Positions 42,313 to 54,599 of a stretch of 64,000 nucleotides of DNA are shown piece after piece. Numbering within the stretch: position 1 is the first letter of the stretch; the number at the start of each line of letters is the position of its first letter. The stretch covers positions 147,924,091-147,988,090 of the forward strand of contig OY282560.1 of assembly GCA_958295665.1 (NCBI GenBank), read 5' to 3'. The position numbers were made by a program, and so were the translations under genes. The notes beneath the pieces are model-generated. The model searched no databases, was not told the DNA's origin, and saw only the letters and a list, made by a program, of their open reading frames with translations. The stretch comes from Tipula vernalis. Lineage: Eukaryota > Arthropoda > Insecta > Diptera > Tipulidae.

Positions 42313-45300
42313 ATCTCCATTTTTTTTTTTTTTTTGGGTGAATCGAATACGACATAAAAGTTATATTTCACGATCGTCATCGTCACAGAATTCTATTTCA
42401 ATATTTTTTTGTTTTTTTCGAATCATACAGCATATAAAAAAGTTTCACTTCAAGAACGTATTTTATCACGATGGATATTTCACATGACTGTTTCAATCAC
42501 GGTGCAGGCAAATTCAATATGCTAAATCAGAGGATCTTATATATTTTAGCAGATGTATTTCGACATCTTTTTGAAGATACTCCAGGTAATGGCATTCAAC
42601 CCTTGCATGCTGGATCATGCATTTTCATGATTTGTTATAAGAATTCTGAACCAATGCCGAGGTTTATTGACTTAGGCACTTAAACATTTATATTATAAAT
42701 GTTGCTGGCCTCATTGTGAACGAACCTGTCCAAAAGCAACCACATTCTTGTTTGATGAATTAGGGTTGATCTCACGATATAATCTCGCGCTTTATTATTT
42801 GTTTGTAATTAATGCTTTGATCTTACTGGTTTCTGCTCCGAATTTCGCTGTTGTGGTAGTTTTTCCAGAATTGCGATTTTGCTACTTTTTTGTAAATCAA
42901 TTTTTTTTATAGTAAAGCATGCAGTAATGCTAGTGAATTCTCATTTAGCCTAGTTTTATTTATTCAACGCTTCTAACCGCAATAATTTCCAATTTAGTAG
43001 CCGCTTATACTGACAACAACATCCAATTCTAACAAAAATACGATTGAACGCAAAAAATACGTCATTTCAAAGAATGACACTTTACGATCATCATATTAAA
43101 CATGTTAATGTCACTTTAAAATTAGTAAATAGTTAACTCATATGATGAAATCCATGTGTAATAACTAAAATAGATCGCGCATATACAAGGCAGAACTCTT
43201 CTGATCTTGATCTGTATTATAAATAAATAAAATTAAAGATACGCAGCTGTTCTAAATAGAATTTTTAATTTTTTTTTTATTGGGGTGTTGACATTGTGAT
43301 TACCTATACCAACTTGACCTAAATAATAGCCTGTGGTTCACATATTTAGATCGTAAAGTTGAATTTAATATAGCTACGTTGTATTGGACTTGCACACCCA
43401 CCCTGTATGGAAACATTTAAAAACTATACAACAAGAATGTGTTGCGTGTCGTGCTTTTGGAGCCTGATACAAAATAGATTTCCGGTGAAAAATATTTTCT
43501 TTCTAATTTGGTTGTTTTTTATAAGTTTTTTTTATTTTTTATTTTTTTTGGGAGGGGAGAAAATGAAAAACGAATTAAGGAAAATATTTTTCTTTATGTT
43601 ATTCGTCTTCTTCTTTTACTTTTATTATTTTAATATTATGTAGACATTTAATTATGGTATAAATAATGTGATGTATGAATGTATGTACATACATATATAA
43701 GTAGAATGTCTGTATATATACATATACAGTGGCTTAATATAATGATTTGATTTATTTTTATTTTTGTTTCTGCAGTACGTTATGAGGAAGGGTGAAAAAA
43801 GCGGGAAGAAGCTTAAAAGCTTTAAAGACATTAAAACTGTTTTTTTTTTGTATTCCTATTTAACATTTAGACTTATTCAAGTCTGTATTTTGTTCAAAAA
43901 GCATATCAAGATATTTTTATGTTTGTAAATGCTAATTAAGTTTTTTTTTTTCTCGTCATGTTCTAGAAACAAAATTATTTACGTTTATGTATATATACAT
44001 TATGTGTATAAAGTAATAATTTAAGTTAAGAACGATGGCGCTATTTAACCAAACCAAATCAAATAACACCTATAAGCAGTGTGTACATATAATACAAATG
44101 TCAATCAACATAAATATTACCAATTTTCTCTTATTAACCAAATCAAATCACTGTAACCGCGTATATACATCATAATGTACATATACACCATCAGTAACTG
44201 TCAAAATGATTCTTTTTCTATATCGAATTCACGTTAAGACTATATGTACGTACATGTTTTAGTTATACATATTTGAATTTCTTTAAAAATATTTCATTTT
44301 CATGTATCTTGAATATTTTCTATTTTATTTTAATTTTTTATTTTTTTTTACTTTATTTTGAGATGTTCCAGACAACCTGAAAAAATTTATTTGTAATGTC
44401 GATTTTTATTATTATATATTTTTAAACCATATAGACATAGACAGATATATAGACGTACGTAGACAAGGAAAATGATTTATATTTGATTGATCGGAGGAAT
44501 TTTTTTTTCGGGGAAGATTTTCTCGTTAGACTTATTCAAATCTATGTGTATACTCAATTCTTTTTTTTTCTTTGTTTGGATATATAGTATATATACGCAA
44601 GGGAAGAATATGGTTACACACTGGTTAAGTGCTTTTGATGTGTGTATTAATTTGCTTAGAAATATATTATGTAGTAGACGAGATTTAAGGTATAAAAGAT
44701 GAAAGACCTTAAAATGTACCGACTCCTTTAAAAAGATCAGTAGAAATTAGAATAACGAAACATTACGCAATGTCGATGTTTAGTTAAAACAATCTCGTGG
44801 TATTTCGTTTCGTTAGATAGATAACATCTGAGATTTGAAAAATACAACATTTCTAAGTAAGGACCTTGAGAATACGATATACAGAAAATGCCTGGGACAA
44901 CCGGTGAATCTTAAAGAACCTTTTGTTCAGTTTTGTTTAATTTAATTTTAAGCAGTAGCAAACTGAAGGAAATGTCAGAATACATAAAAAAAATGCAATT
45001 AAAAATCTTGGCCCATATTCTTGAATTTCTTTCAAAATAATTCACCGGTAGTTTAACCATCAAATAAATGTATAGTCTTGAAATTGGTCGAATTTTATTT
45101 TTACCATTTCAATTTCAACTCACGAATACATTTACTTAAACAAATTTATGTTGAATGGCAATTGCGACCTGTTTTTAGTTTCTTTTCTTTTTCGTTCTAA
45201 ACCAATTAAAATAATTAATGGTCATATTCCAGATTCAAAATACCGATGGCACTAAAGTGGTAAAAAGTACTTGTCGATAGCACTGTTTAAAGCTGTATTC

Positions 45301-46029
45301 CAATTTCAATGGAAAAAATTTCATTTCAATTGTCAATCAATCTGGACAGCACCGGATCTAATTGTGAGGATATTGTACCTGTTTTTATGTTTTTTTTTTC
45401 ATAAAAAACGTACATTTATAAATCAATTTCTCATTTGAACGTATACCAAAATAAAATTCCCCGACTTTATTCTAGACGAAAAAGTTCATCTACTTTCCGC
45501 TCGAAATTTTTCGACGACGAATTTCAAGAATACAGCAATTTAAATTTCGCGATTGAAATGACGCATTTTGGTTCTAGAAAGTTCATAAACTTATTTATTT
45601 TAATAATAGAGAGATTTTTAAAAATATTTTTAATTATAAACACTTACGCGAAAATTGCGTCAAATTCAATTTCATGTGCATTTTAAACCAAATATTTGTT
45701 TTATTGAAATTCTGCTAAATAATGATGCATATGTAAAACCAGAATATTTAAGAGTAATGTGCATTTAAGAAATTTACAATTTACCTTGAATGCACTAAGA
45801 ATTAGGTTATGATTTAGTTACGCTAACTATGTCACCGAACCGCCAATTTTTATAATGGTAGAAATATTTTTAACTAGAAATAACTCGATATTTATCAAAG
45901 TAGCTACTAATTTCTTAAACTAAGAAATACATTAATTTAAAAAGTAGCAATAATATGAATTGAATAATACAGCCAATTTTCCAAAAAAAATTATTGTTGT
46001 TATTTTTTAAAGTGCATGGTAATGCATTA
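42313..46029. other. Non-coding AT-rich region with simple repeats
   Basis: No gene recognised. A 70-codon frame at 42471-42683 has no familiar motif and I do not call it. The DNA holds long T and A runs and ATGTACATACATATA-type simple sequence (about 43680-43730, 43990-44020, 44160-44260, 44400-44460), as in fly introns. Confidence 0.5.
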
Positions 46030-46270
46030 CCTTTACATACATTGGCCAATTAGCTATTTTTTAACCGATTATCATGAAATTTGACAGGTATAATGGAAAT
46101 GGGATTCGCTAATGATTTTCAGATAAAATTTTTGAATATGGCCAACCAGTATGGAACTTGGCTATTTCTGCACCGTTTTTGATAAAATCAGACAGGTACG
46201 ATGAAAATGGTATTCTTAAATGATTTTTGCATACATTTTGGCCAATATGGCCAATTTGCCTGTAACTTGT
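46030..46270. repeat. Tandem duplication, about 2.2 units of 108 bp
   Basis: Units starting at about 46064 and 46172 share ACCG-TT, GA-AAAAT, GACAGGTA, ATG(A/G)AAATGG, TTCTTAAATGATTTT-like and TATGGCCAA blocks. The DNA just left of 46064 resembles the unit's end. Copies are clearly diverged. Confidence 0.65.
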
Positions 46271-46568
46271 TGAAGTGGTGAAAAGGTTGATTCTGGTGGT
46301 GCTATTTTTAAATGATGGGAACATGTTCGGATATTAAATTGTATCGTGTGCTGATAAACATTCAAAGTCGAATATTTAATTGTAGGCTTATGTACATCCT
46401 CATTTGATCCTTCATCCATTACCAATAGTTCCTATCGGCCAGACGATGTCTTTATGATAAACATAAACATTTTAGTGGCGGTCATATTAAACGAAGAAAT
46501 CAATTCGTTTGCCTCATAAACATACACTTTTATTATTTATTACTGAAGTATACTTTATACACATGGGG

Positions 46569-47598
46569 CATTCTCCGTCAAATCGGCCACCCCCCTGCAC
46601 ATTTTGTTTTTGAGATAAATAAACATTTTGGGCTTAAAATTTTTATGGCGTCCTTTAATTTTCAATATGGCAGGCCATATCTGCTATACAAGTCTCTTAT
46701 TATTAATAAAACTGTTATAAAAACGTAATTTTAGTTGAGTTTTTGCAGTCATTGATTACAAATTTTTTATTAGTTTTTTGATGGCGGATCCAAGATGGCC
46801 GCCAAAATTCTCAAATTTTCGACGTTCGTAAAGATCGCTAATAACATGTCCTAGAAGGTTTTCGGGGTCGCTGATAGCGAATTTGAGGGCAGAATTTTAA
46901 TATTCTAGATGGCGGACGCAAGATGGTGGATCGAATATGGCCGAAATAGATCAAATTTTCGACGTTCATAGAAATCAATATAACCTTGATCTAGGGAGTT
47001 TTCGGGGTCGGTGTTTAATAATTTAGGGTCAGAATTTGAAACTTCAAGACAGCGAACTAGAGATGGCCGCCATTATTGGTCAATTTTTTGATGATTTAGA
47101 AAACCAATAAAACATGATTTAAAGAATTTTCGGGGTCGCTGATCACGAATCTGATGTCAGAAACATCTAAAAGTATAATTTTATCGAGATTCTGGTACTT
47201 CATTGATAGAATTTTTAAATTCTGATCTCAACCCCGAAAACCCTCTAGATCATGTTTTTATCGATTTTCAAAAATACACATCTGTTTTTGAAAATCAATA
47301 AAAACATGATCTGGAGGATCTCCGAAATCCCCTTAGATCAAGTTTTTATTGATTTCTGTGAACGTCGAAAAATGGTCTTTTTTCGATCCACCATCTTGCG
47401 TCCACTATCTTGAATATAAAAATTCTGACCTCAAATTCGTGATCAGCGACCCCGAACACCTTTAAGGACATGTTTCTAACGATCTTTATGATCGTCGAAA
47501 ATTTGCTAATTTTGGCGGCCGTCTTGAATCCGCCAAATTAACAAAGTTAAAATTAAGTCGATACGTTGCAGGGCAGATGCCCGATTTGACAGAGAATA
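46569..47598. mobile_element. Foldback element built of AAGATGGC-rich tandem units
   Basis: The ends ATTCTCCGTCAAATCGG (from 46569) and the complement of ATTCTCTGTCAAATCGGGC (to 47598) are inverted. Each half contains tandem units of about 120 bp with CAAGATGG(C/T)(C/G)G, CAAATTTTCGACGTTC, AGAAATCAAT, ATGATCTAG and TTTTCGGGGTCGCTGAT. Left-half units (about 46785-47160) are in plus orientation, right-half units (about 47220-47520) in minus. No protein is encoded. Moderate GC relative to flanks marks it out. Confidence 0.75.
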
Positions 47599-48307
47599 TA
47601 CAGAGACAGAGACAGAGAATATAAATTATTAAAGTTGGCATTTGATTATAAATCAATATTTACATGCAAATGTCAAAAATAGTTTATTCTTATCAAAACA
47701 GATGATTCTTATAAAACAATAGGCCTACTAAGATTTCAATTTTTTTTAGTAAAGACACGTACCAAAATAAGTGTATTTTAACCTAAGACTCGAACCATAA
47801 TAAGTTATTTCTTTCGTTTAGTAAGGTTTTTGACTCAAGACTCAATCCAAAATGTGGTTTACCCTTCATTCCGCTTTATCAAAAATTAGGTTTCCAAAGG
47901 CTTACACCTAATTGCCAACAATTGTTTGTCATTTTGTACAGAACTTTTCTTAGTAATACTTCTGATCCGTTTCGGCGTCCTTAGGCAATGCCAAATGAAA
48001 AACAACACAAAATCGCAAAGTCACGTCAATTCTAAATCGACGCGACACCCACATAAAAGGCAGTGAATATGTGAGATTTTTACCTTTAAGGCATAAAAAC
48101 ACACAAAAAACCACAAAAAAAGTTAAAAAGTTAAATTTTTCGTATTTTATTGATCGCAAAAATGTTAACTGATCAGGGGACCAGTTAAAAATGTATGTCT
48201 TGTATTTGGTTTTTCAGCTTTATTTCACAAAGGAGAAATAAAAAACGTAAACGTCACAATTTTAACCAATTGCAATTGAAACACAGCCTTAAGGCAAAAA
48301 TTATACA
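47599..48307. other. Non-coding DNA between two foldback elements
   Basis: A short ACAGAGACAGAG run follows the foldback end. Otherwise AT-rich DNA without recognisable features. Confidence 0.4.
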
Positions 48308-48639
48308 TACAGTCCGAACCAAAATTATTTGTACCTGATAAATTTTTGATGCAACGTAACGCAAAAGGCTCTTAAAATTATATAATTAATAAACTTTTTG
48401 AAAACATTAATTTTAATTCAATAAATTTAATTACCCTGCATTACATTACTATCAATTTTTTTTTTTTAATTTTAGTTCTAGGAGAAGTTACTGTTAATTT
48501 TGTTTTTGCCAAAATTATTTGTATACCTACAAATTTGTTCTCAATATTTTTTGTGCAATATGGAAAAAATCAAAAAAAAATAGTAAATCAAATAAATTTA
48601 AGATTATTTTTTGCTAATTAAATAGTGATATAGTCACTC

Positions 48640-48985
48640 ATATTTTATATGCAGATGGTCAGTTTTTGTTTATCCTCTTTAAGATCTAGCAAGTGGTTCA
48701 AAAATTTGTTGTTAACATCGCCTAGAATCTTATCCCGCTCAGTTTTCTGGGCTGCCTGTTACAAATTTTTGGTATTTTTAAATCATAAATATCTTACACT
48801 TTAATTTAAACCTCCGCAAGTTGAAATCGAAAACCTGCCCTGGCCAAAACAAATAATTATATTCACGATTTTTGTATAATTTCGTTCCAATGACTCTTTT
48901 TATGTATGGAAGCATAATTGTGCTGAAGAGCAAATTGAAGAGTGACTAATTTATAATCAATCAGGAATGTTACTTCATGAAATAA
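48640..48985 (-). pseudogene. Tc1 transposase C-terminal relic, left arm
   Basis: Minus-strand reading from about 48930: LQHNYASIHKKSHWNEIIQK, then LFVLARAGF-like, then AAQKTERDKILGDVNNKFLN and HLLDLKED. It follows the Tc1 order Q-x-DNAP-x-H, W-P-x-x-S-P-D-L-N, C-terminal helix, with the catalytic Asp of DNAP lost (HNYA). Stops and shifts are frequent. Confidence 0.6.
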
Positions 48986-49189
48986 ACCAAAATTGAACTA
49001 TGGCCTTGAAAAGTTTTAGTTTATAGGGCATACCGACAAACGGAATATGATCTACCGTCAGGAAAAGAAACATGAAGGGCATCATAAGATAAGCCCTTTG
49101 ATCTACGGAGAACTGTTTTATGTCCAAATTAGTACACTTTTGACCTAATTTGATAATATTGGAAATATTTTTATTATTAAATAAACATC

Positions 49190-49640
49190 AAGCATCAATT
49201 AGTGTGGATACTGCCTCGCTTAGTTTTCCCTGGGCAGCAAATAAAACGTTACACAGCTTTAGAAACTGAACTATTCAAGGAGAATGTTCTATTTCGGTTT
49301 CTTTGATTAAGTAACATTCCTGATTGATGATAAACTAGTCGGTCCTCAATTTTCTCTTCAGTACAATAATGCTCCCATACATAAGGAAAGTCATTGCAAC
49401 GAAATTCTACAAAAATATTGAATATAATTATTTGTCTTGGCCAGGGCAGGGTTGCGATTTAAACTTGCGGAGATTTAATTTAAAGTGTAAGATATTCATG
49501 ATCTAAAAATACAAAAAATGTGTAGCAGGGTGCCCAGAAAACTGAGCGGGATAAGATTCCAGGTGATGTTAACAACAAATTGTTGAACCACTTGCTAGAT
49601 CTTGTAGAGGGTAAACAAAATCTGACCATCTCCATACAAA
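49190..49640 (+). pseudogene. Tc1 transposase C-terminal relic, right arm
   Basis: Plus-strand counterpart of the left arm: a CTCTTCAGTACAATAATGCTC segment at 49358-49378 mirrors the left QHNYA site, followed by GGCCAGGGCAGG (49440-49451), the WPGQG-like position. In the centre (49200-49250, minus strand) FAAQGKLSEAV resembles the Tc1 core SAQGKL motif. No functional frame. Confidence 0.5.
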
Positions 49641-49975
49641 ATATGAGTGACTATATCATTATTTAATTAGCAAAAAATAATCTGAACTTTATTTGATTTA
49701 CTATTTTATTTTGATTTTTTCCATACTGCACAAATAATATTGAGAACAAATTTGTGGGTACAAATAATTTTTGGCAAAAACAAAATTAACAGTAACTTCT
49801 CCTAGAACTAAAATTTCAAAAAAAATTTTGATAGAAATGTAAAGCAGGGTAATTAAATTTTTTGAATTAAAATTAATGTTTTCATAAAGTTTATTATTTA
49901 TATTATTTTTAAAGTTGTTTGCGTTACGTTACATCAAAAATTTATCAGGTACAAATAATTTTGGTTCGGACTGTA

Positions 49976-51660
49976 TATTATAACAACAATTTTGTATAAA
50001 AAGTTATATCGAAATAGTGTCTGTTTATTTTAAATTTTTATTTATTAAAATTTTAATGATTTTAATGATTTTAATTTTTACTTTAGTAATTTTACAACAA
50101 CTATGCCGTATTTTTTCATTCCGGAATGAATAGTTTCAAACCAAGTTTTGGTTGGTATAGAACTATTCTAGTAATAAATTTGAACATTTTTTTTGTTTTT
50201 TTATTTAATTTTTAATGTCAATTGATAAAAGTAAAAAGAAAATTATTTGCATTTTTTGCTGTAAAAACAGACATTGCAAAAACCATAGGGTAAAAAATAT
50301 GATTGCCGTGAGCTAATCTAGACGCATAATTCTTAGATTCTCAAGTCCCGAAGCAAGTTTTATTTACAACTGAGCTTTGTTGCATTTGTTGAATAAAAAT
50401 TACTTTAACTAAAATTGGTCCTGGTGTCTTGACAGGTAATCTGTGCGATCATAAACACAAATTATTATTCCTAAATAGTTGCAAATACTCTTACTTTCTT
50501 ATTTCGAATATAAAAGTACCGAATATTTCTTAAATCAGGTAACGCTACGTTAGAGTTCGGATTGCGTTAAGGTATATTTTGTTAACGCAAGTCTAGTTAC
50601 AGGTATTTCTTTTCTAAATTTACAACAGTACGATTGGCTGGAACTCACAGAGGTCACGCAATCAATGGGCACATGGCGCGAGCCAGTGATTCTAATCAAA
50701 TTAGCATAATTGTACTGCATCCTTAGCTAGCAAACTGAATGAATTTGAACTAAGGCATGGGTCTGGCGAGAACTATAAAACGCCCGAAGAATAAACCATA
50801 GAGAAAGAAAATGTGAAGTCAAATGCAGGCAATAACTATGTAGATTTCTGGTATAATCGAGCTGTACGAATTGCGAATTTTTCAGGAATTTTTCAAGTCC
50901 ACACCTCAACCTACCGCAAATGGAATGCGATAGAACAAGCAGTATCCCGAAGTAAGGACTGCAATTGGGACTGGAACGGAATAGTCCTACCACCAATAAC
51001 CTGTAAAATATTACGTTAAGCTATAATAAATAAAATAATTTAATTTAAAAATTTATATTAAATTCAATAAACACTAAACACTTACCAACACTTACCCACT
51101 TTGGTAAGCATCAAAAATTTGAACCGATTTCGCCCGGTTCAATTAGTTTTGATACTTGCGATCACAAAAAATGCACTAACACAAGTAAAATATTTGACAC
51201 AACACAATCGCAAAAAGTATATTATGCACCGTGTACGTAAAGGAAACGCACATCGCACATAGCACATTTTTTGGACTGAAATACATGTCCTGATCATGAT
51301 ACCACAGTAAACAAAAAAAAAAAAAAAACTGGAAATCGTCAATTATCTACCACAACAATTCAAGAAAAACATTTTAATCCTACTGTGTGAAGTTTGTAAC
51401 CTTAATTTAAAGTGTATTTTGACACTAAAAAAAAGTGTAAGAAATAAGTGATAGAAAAACTGTTAAAAAAATTTACTGACGTTAAAAATGTAGCGACACA
51501 AAAAGCGTTAAATGAGAAATAACAAAAAAGACAATATTCTCTCGTATTTCGATTTAAAATTAATAATGCAAAAAGGTTATACAAAATTGCCGAAATTAAC
51601 CAAATTTGAAATTAATCAAAACGTTATATAATTAAATAAACCATTAAAAATTTTGAATAC
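49976..51660. other. Non-coding AT-rich DNA
   Basis: No gene recognised. A frame at 50813-51019 has no familiar motif. A small hairpin TCAAAAATTTGAACC / GGTTCAATTAGTTTTGA sits at about 51111-51153. A TTTTAATGATT iteration is at 50050-50085. Confidence 0.45.
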
Positions 51661-51661
51661 T

Positions 51662-51975
51662 AAAATCAGGTCGAAAGTGCCGCATTAAATCAAATAACAC
51701 AAATCTCAAGGATATGCTTATGTAGTGAATATATTACACGGATTGAGAATATATTATGCTGGTTAGAAGCGTATGTGCCATTCTCATATGATGGGTTGGG
51801 CTCGAATGACAAATTTTCAAAAATTAACAAATCTTGCCAAAATGGTCTGGAAGCGGTACTACACTAAGTCAATTAACACAAATCTCAAAGGTGTGCTCAT
51901 GTATTGACTATCTACAGTGGATCGAGAATATAATATGCAGGTTAGAAGCGCATATGACATTCTCAGCACAATTCC
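51662..51975. repeat. Tandem duplication with 177-bp period
   Basis: Units from about 51662 and 51839 share AACACAAATCTCAA, GTGCTCATGTA-like, GATTGAGAATAT, GGTTAGAAGCG and CATTCTCA blocks. The second unit is cut by the start of the next palindromic element. The copies differ at roughly one position in six. Confidence 0.7.
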
Positions 51976-52256
51976 ACTAGACACAATTCCACTGCACACA
52001 ATTCCAGTGGCACTATTCGACTTGCGCAATTCAACTTTCTGATAATCTAACGCATTTAGGGTGGTAAGTCGCGCGCGCCATTTACCACTCTAAATGCGTT
52101 TGATTATCAAAAAGTTAAATTGTGCAGGTTGACATCGTTTAATTATACAAAAGTTAAACGTACAATAATAGGTACCTAAAGAAAGAACTACGAATGTTAA
52201 AGTAGTGGATTTGTGCAAGTCGAATTTTATGCAGTGGAATCGGGTCTAGTGGAATT
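51971..52256. mobile_element. MITE with nested palindrome
   Basis: Outer inverted ends ATTCCACTAGACACAATTCC (51971) and its partner with CTAGTGGAAT (to 52256) enclose GACTTGCGCAATTC and GTGCAAGTCGAATT. An inner hairpin has arms 52025-52068 and 52081-52125 (AACGCATTTAGGGTGGTAA and complement) around a GTCGCGCGCGCC loop, an unusually GC-rich tip. It has no coding sequence. Confidence 0.72.
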
Positions 52257-52494
52257 TTACTAGTGGAATAGGCCTAGAGTCGTAATAACTGCAGCAGCAG
52301 ATTTATCATTGCTTCCTTTATCTTTTTTTTTTATGCATCTTGGGGGAAAAATAAGATTTCCGATATGTTTTATGTGTTAATCAAAAATTTGGTTTTTCCT
52401 CATTTCTAATTCATTTATAAAAGTTTCGTTTTTTAGAATATAGCTTTGTATAATCTAGGTTGCTTTACTATAATTCCTGGATTATCTTTAATAA

Positions 52495-53260
52495 ACATCA
52501 TGAAAGCCCCAAGACTGATCCTCGAGGTACGCCAGAAACGATTTTACATACGATCCAAACGATATTAGTTGTTTTCCAATCGACCAATCGTAAGTACCCG
52601 CTAGCAAACCGCTAGTAGAAAGGTTTTTGTCTTCGCTCAATGAACTACTCGTAACTGCTCTTGTTATTTTTCACGAGCAGTTAGAAGCAGTTACGCAAAA
52701 TTTCGCCGCTAGACGGTTGAGTGTAGAACCGCTTGGTAAACCGCTTTTTTATATCAAAAATATTTATTTTTTATGTGTCAAAAATAAACATTTTTCTATC
52801 GTATTTGTCAATACGTTGGTTAAGCTGTTAAAAAAAAATATTTTTATTTTTAATTGTTCGCCACACTAAAATTTTGACAGCAATTGCAAAACATATACGA
52901 TTTATAGGGTATGTTTTACTAACATCATCCATTTTAGTCGTTCCAATCGACCATAGCAAGGACAAAAACCTTTCTACTAGAGGTTTGCTAGCGGGTGCTT
53001 GCGGTTTGTCGATTGGAAAACAACCACTGTTTGGCTACGGTTGTTGAGATATGATGCAATTAAATACAAAGCAGGAACAGAGAAGAAGAAGTGGTATTGG
53101 TATCTAAGCTAAGCAACAATTTATGATTAGTTTTATATAAAGCTTTACTAAAATCCAGTAGAACAAGCAAACATGTTTGCTTTTTATCATATGCCCTACG
53201 AATATCATTATTAATATTTAGTAAAGCAGTAATTTCGTAGTAATTTTCTTTCTCATTCTC
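52495..53260 (-). pseudogene. R1-like non-LTR RT fragment split by a MITE
   Basis: Minus strand: ALLNINNDIRRAYDKKQTCL, LVLLDFSKALYKTNHKLLL (palm, with the catalytic Asp of LDFSKA), then VPALYLIASYLNNRSQTV (near 53085-53030). The MITE follows, and the reading resumes with NIVWIVCKIVSGVPRGSVLG at about 52565-52510. No catalytic YADD/FADD box is present beyond this, so only part of an RT survives. The upstream frame 53383-53260 has no recognised motif. Confidence 0.78.
52568..53025. mobile_element. 458-bp MITE inserted in the RT fragment
   Basis: Inverted ends of about 75 bp: GTTGTTTTCCAATCGAC, CCCGCTAGCAAACC and CTAGTAGAAAGGTTTTTGTC on the left (52568-52640) match the complement on the right (52950-53025). 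The RT reading is interrupted exactly here. No clear target duplication was found. Confidence 0.78.
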
Positions 53261-54599
53261 TCTGTTCGGCTGCAAAATGTGATACAAATAATGAAACAAA
53301 TAAGTTGGTTCCCGCCGCACGCTCCATTCGCCACATTTGTTTAACCTACCCCAAACTTTCCGGTTCCATCGCATCTGAAACATTTTCCTTTTGTCTTACT
53401 CTGTCTGTTTCATCTATAAAAATAATAATTTACCGGTAAATCACTTCCTTTTGAATCCACGTTAAAACAAGTAACTATCACCTCAATTTGAAACGATAAT
53501 AACACATCTGGAACATTTACATGTCAATTAATTTTTAATTAAAGGAAATTCAAATTATTTGGGGATCCTTCTTAGTATTAAGTTTAAAATTAAAATACAT
53601 TTGAATTTTTTACATAATTTAATTATACAAGCTATCCTTAAATATGTATTTAAGATTTCTGCTTTCTAAAATAACCGCGAAAGAAACAAATAAATTGGAT
53701 CGTAATTTCGCTACTATTAACCCCGCAGCAGGAAAAGCTCTTTTGGACTCCACGCTATTTGTTGGTTTCATTGTTGATAAATGTTTTAACACTAAAGGGC
53801 CATTTACGGTTGCGTTCGTTCAAAAATCAGAACAAATGAACGAGCAAACGAAGTTCCAATTCGGTTCTTCTCTAAAACGGAATCTATTGCTTTTTGTACG
53901 ATTTTCCCCAAAGTTTTTTTGGCTTTGATTGGCATAGTGTTCCCTCCGCTAAAATCCACTTTTTGTTGCTTCTTAATGACCGGCTGCAGTTTATCGCTCA
54001 GCGTAGCCGGTTGCGGTTAAGCAACCATTTACGCACGATCGTTATCAAATAAGCCATAATTTTTCATGGTCATAATATACCGGATCTTAAAGAAACTGAA
54101 GCACATCAGAATAATATGTTCTTAAGATATTTAAGTCTATTAAACTTTATCGAACAAGATATTTTAATTTGAAAAAGCGTTTAGCTAATAAGCTGATCCA
54201 TCGGGGTTTGCTGTCTTGAATTAAAGACATTTTCTTTACAAATTCATTTATGATGTGGTTTTGAAGCGCGATATTACTTTTGGTGAGTGAAGGCTCTTTA
54301 CTACTCAACGTATTTTATTGATAACCGAAAATAAAATATCCTGGGAGATGTCACACTGAACTAAATATTATTACAGTTTTAATTACCGCTAGCTGGATGC
54401 CTTGTGCACAGCATAAATGATGATGTGTATTTAAAACTGATCCCAACTTCTTCAGAAAGTGCTTCACCATCTGTCGTTATTGCAACAATACTAATGTTAT
54501 TTATTCCAAATTCTTGTAAGTTACTTTACTGAATTTCAACGCATTTGTCTGCGCAGGCAAATATCCTAAAAATTTAGATTTCCATTTTATTTTATTGTA
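53261..54599. other. Non-coding DNA, no gene recognised
   Basis: A 94-codon frame at 53644-53928 has no familiar motif. A GC-richer patch near 53970-54045 contains GCCGGTTGCGGTTAAGCAACC. I see nothing else that I can name. Confidence 0.4.

Larger units (their letters stand above)
48310..49973. mobile_element. Inverted-duplicated Tc1-like element, 1664 bp
   Basis: Inverted ends start CAGTCCGAACCAAAATTATT (48310) and mirror at 49973, flanked by TA on both sides (48308-48309, 49974-49975) as for Tc1. The mirror image continues inward for about 665 bp per side (48310-48975 and 49308-49973), well beyond a normal Tc1 TIR, leaving a non-matching centre of about 330 bp. In each arm, read toward the outside, the C-terminal part of a Tc1 transposase is recognisable but ruined. 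Confidence 0.8.

Noticed and set aside
42471..42683. A 70-codon frame as a possible exon
   Set aside because: Lacks domain features and flanking splice signals that would make it convincing.
53644..53928. A 94-codon frame as a possible host gene
   Set aside because: No motif, no splice context and no similarity that I recognise; length is within chance for this composition.
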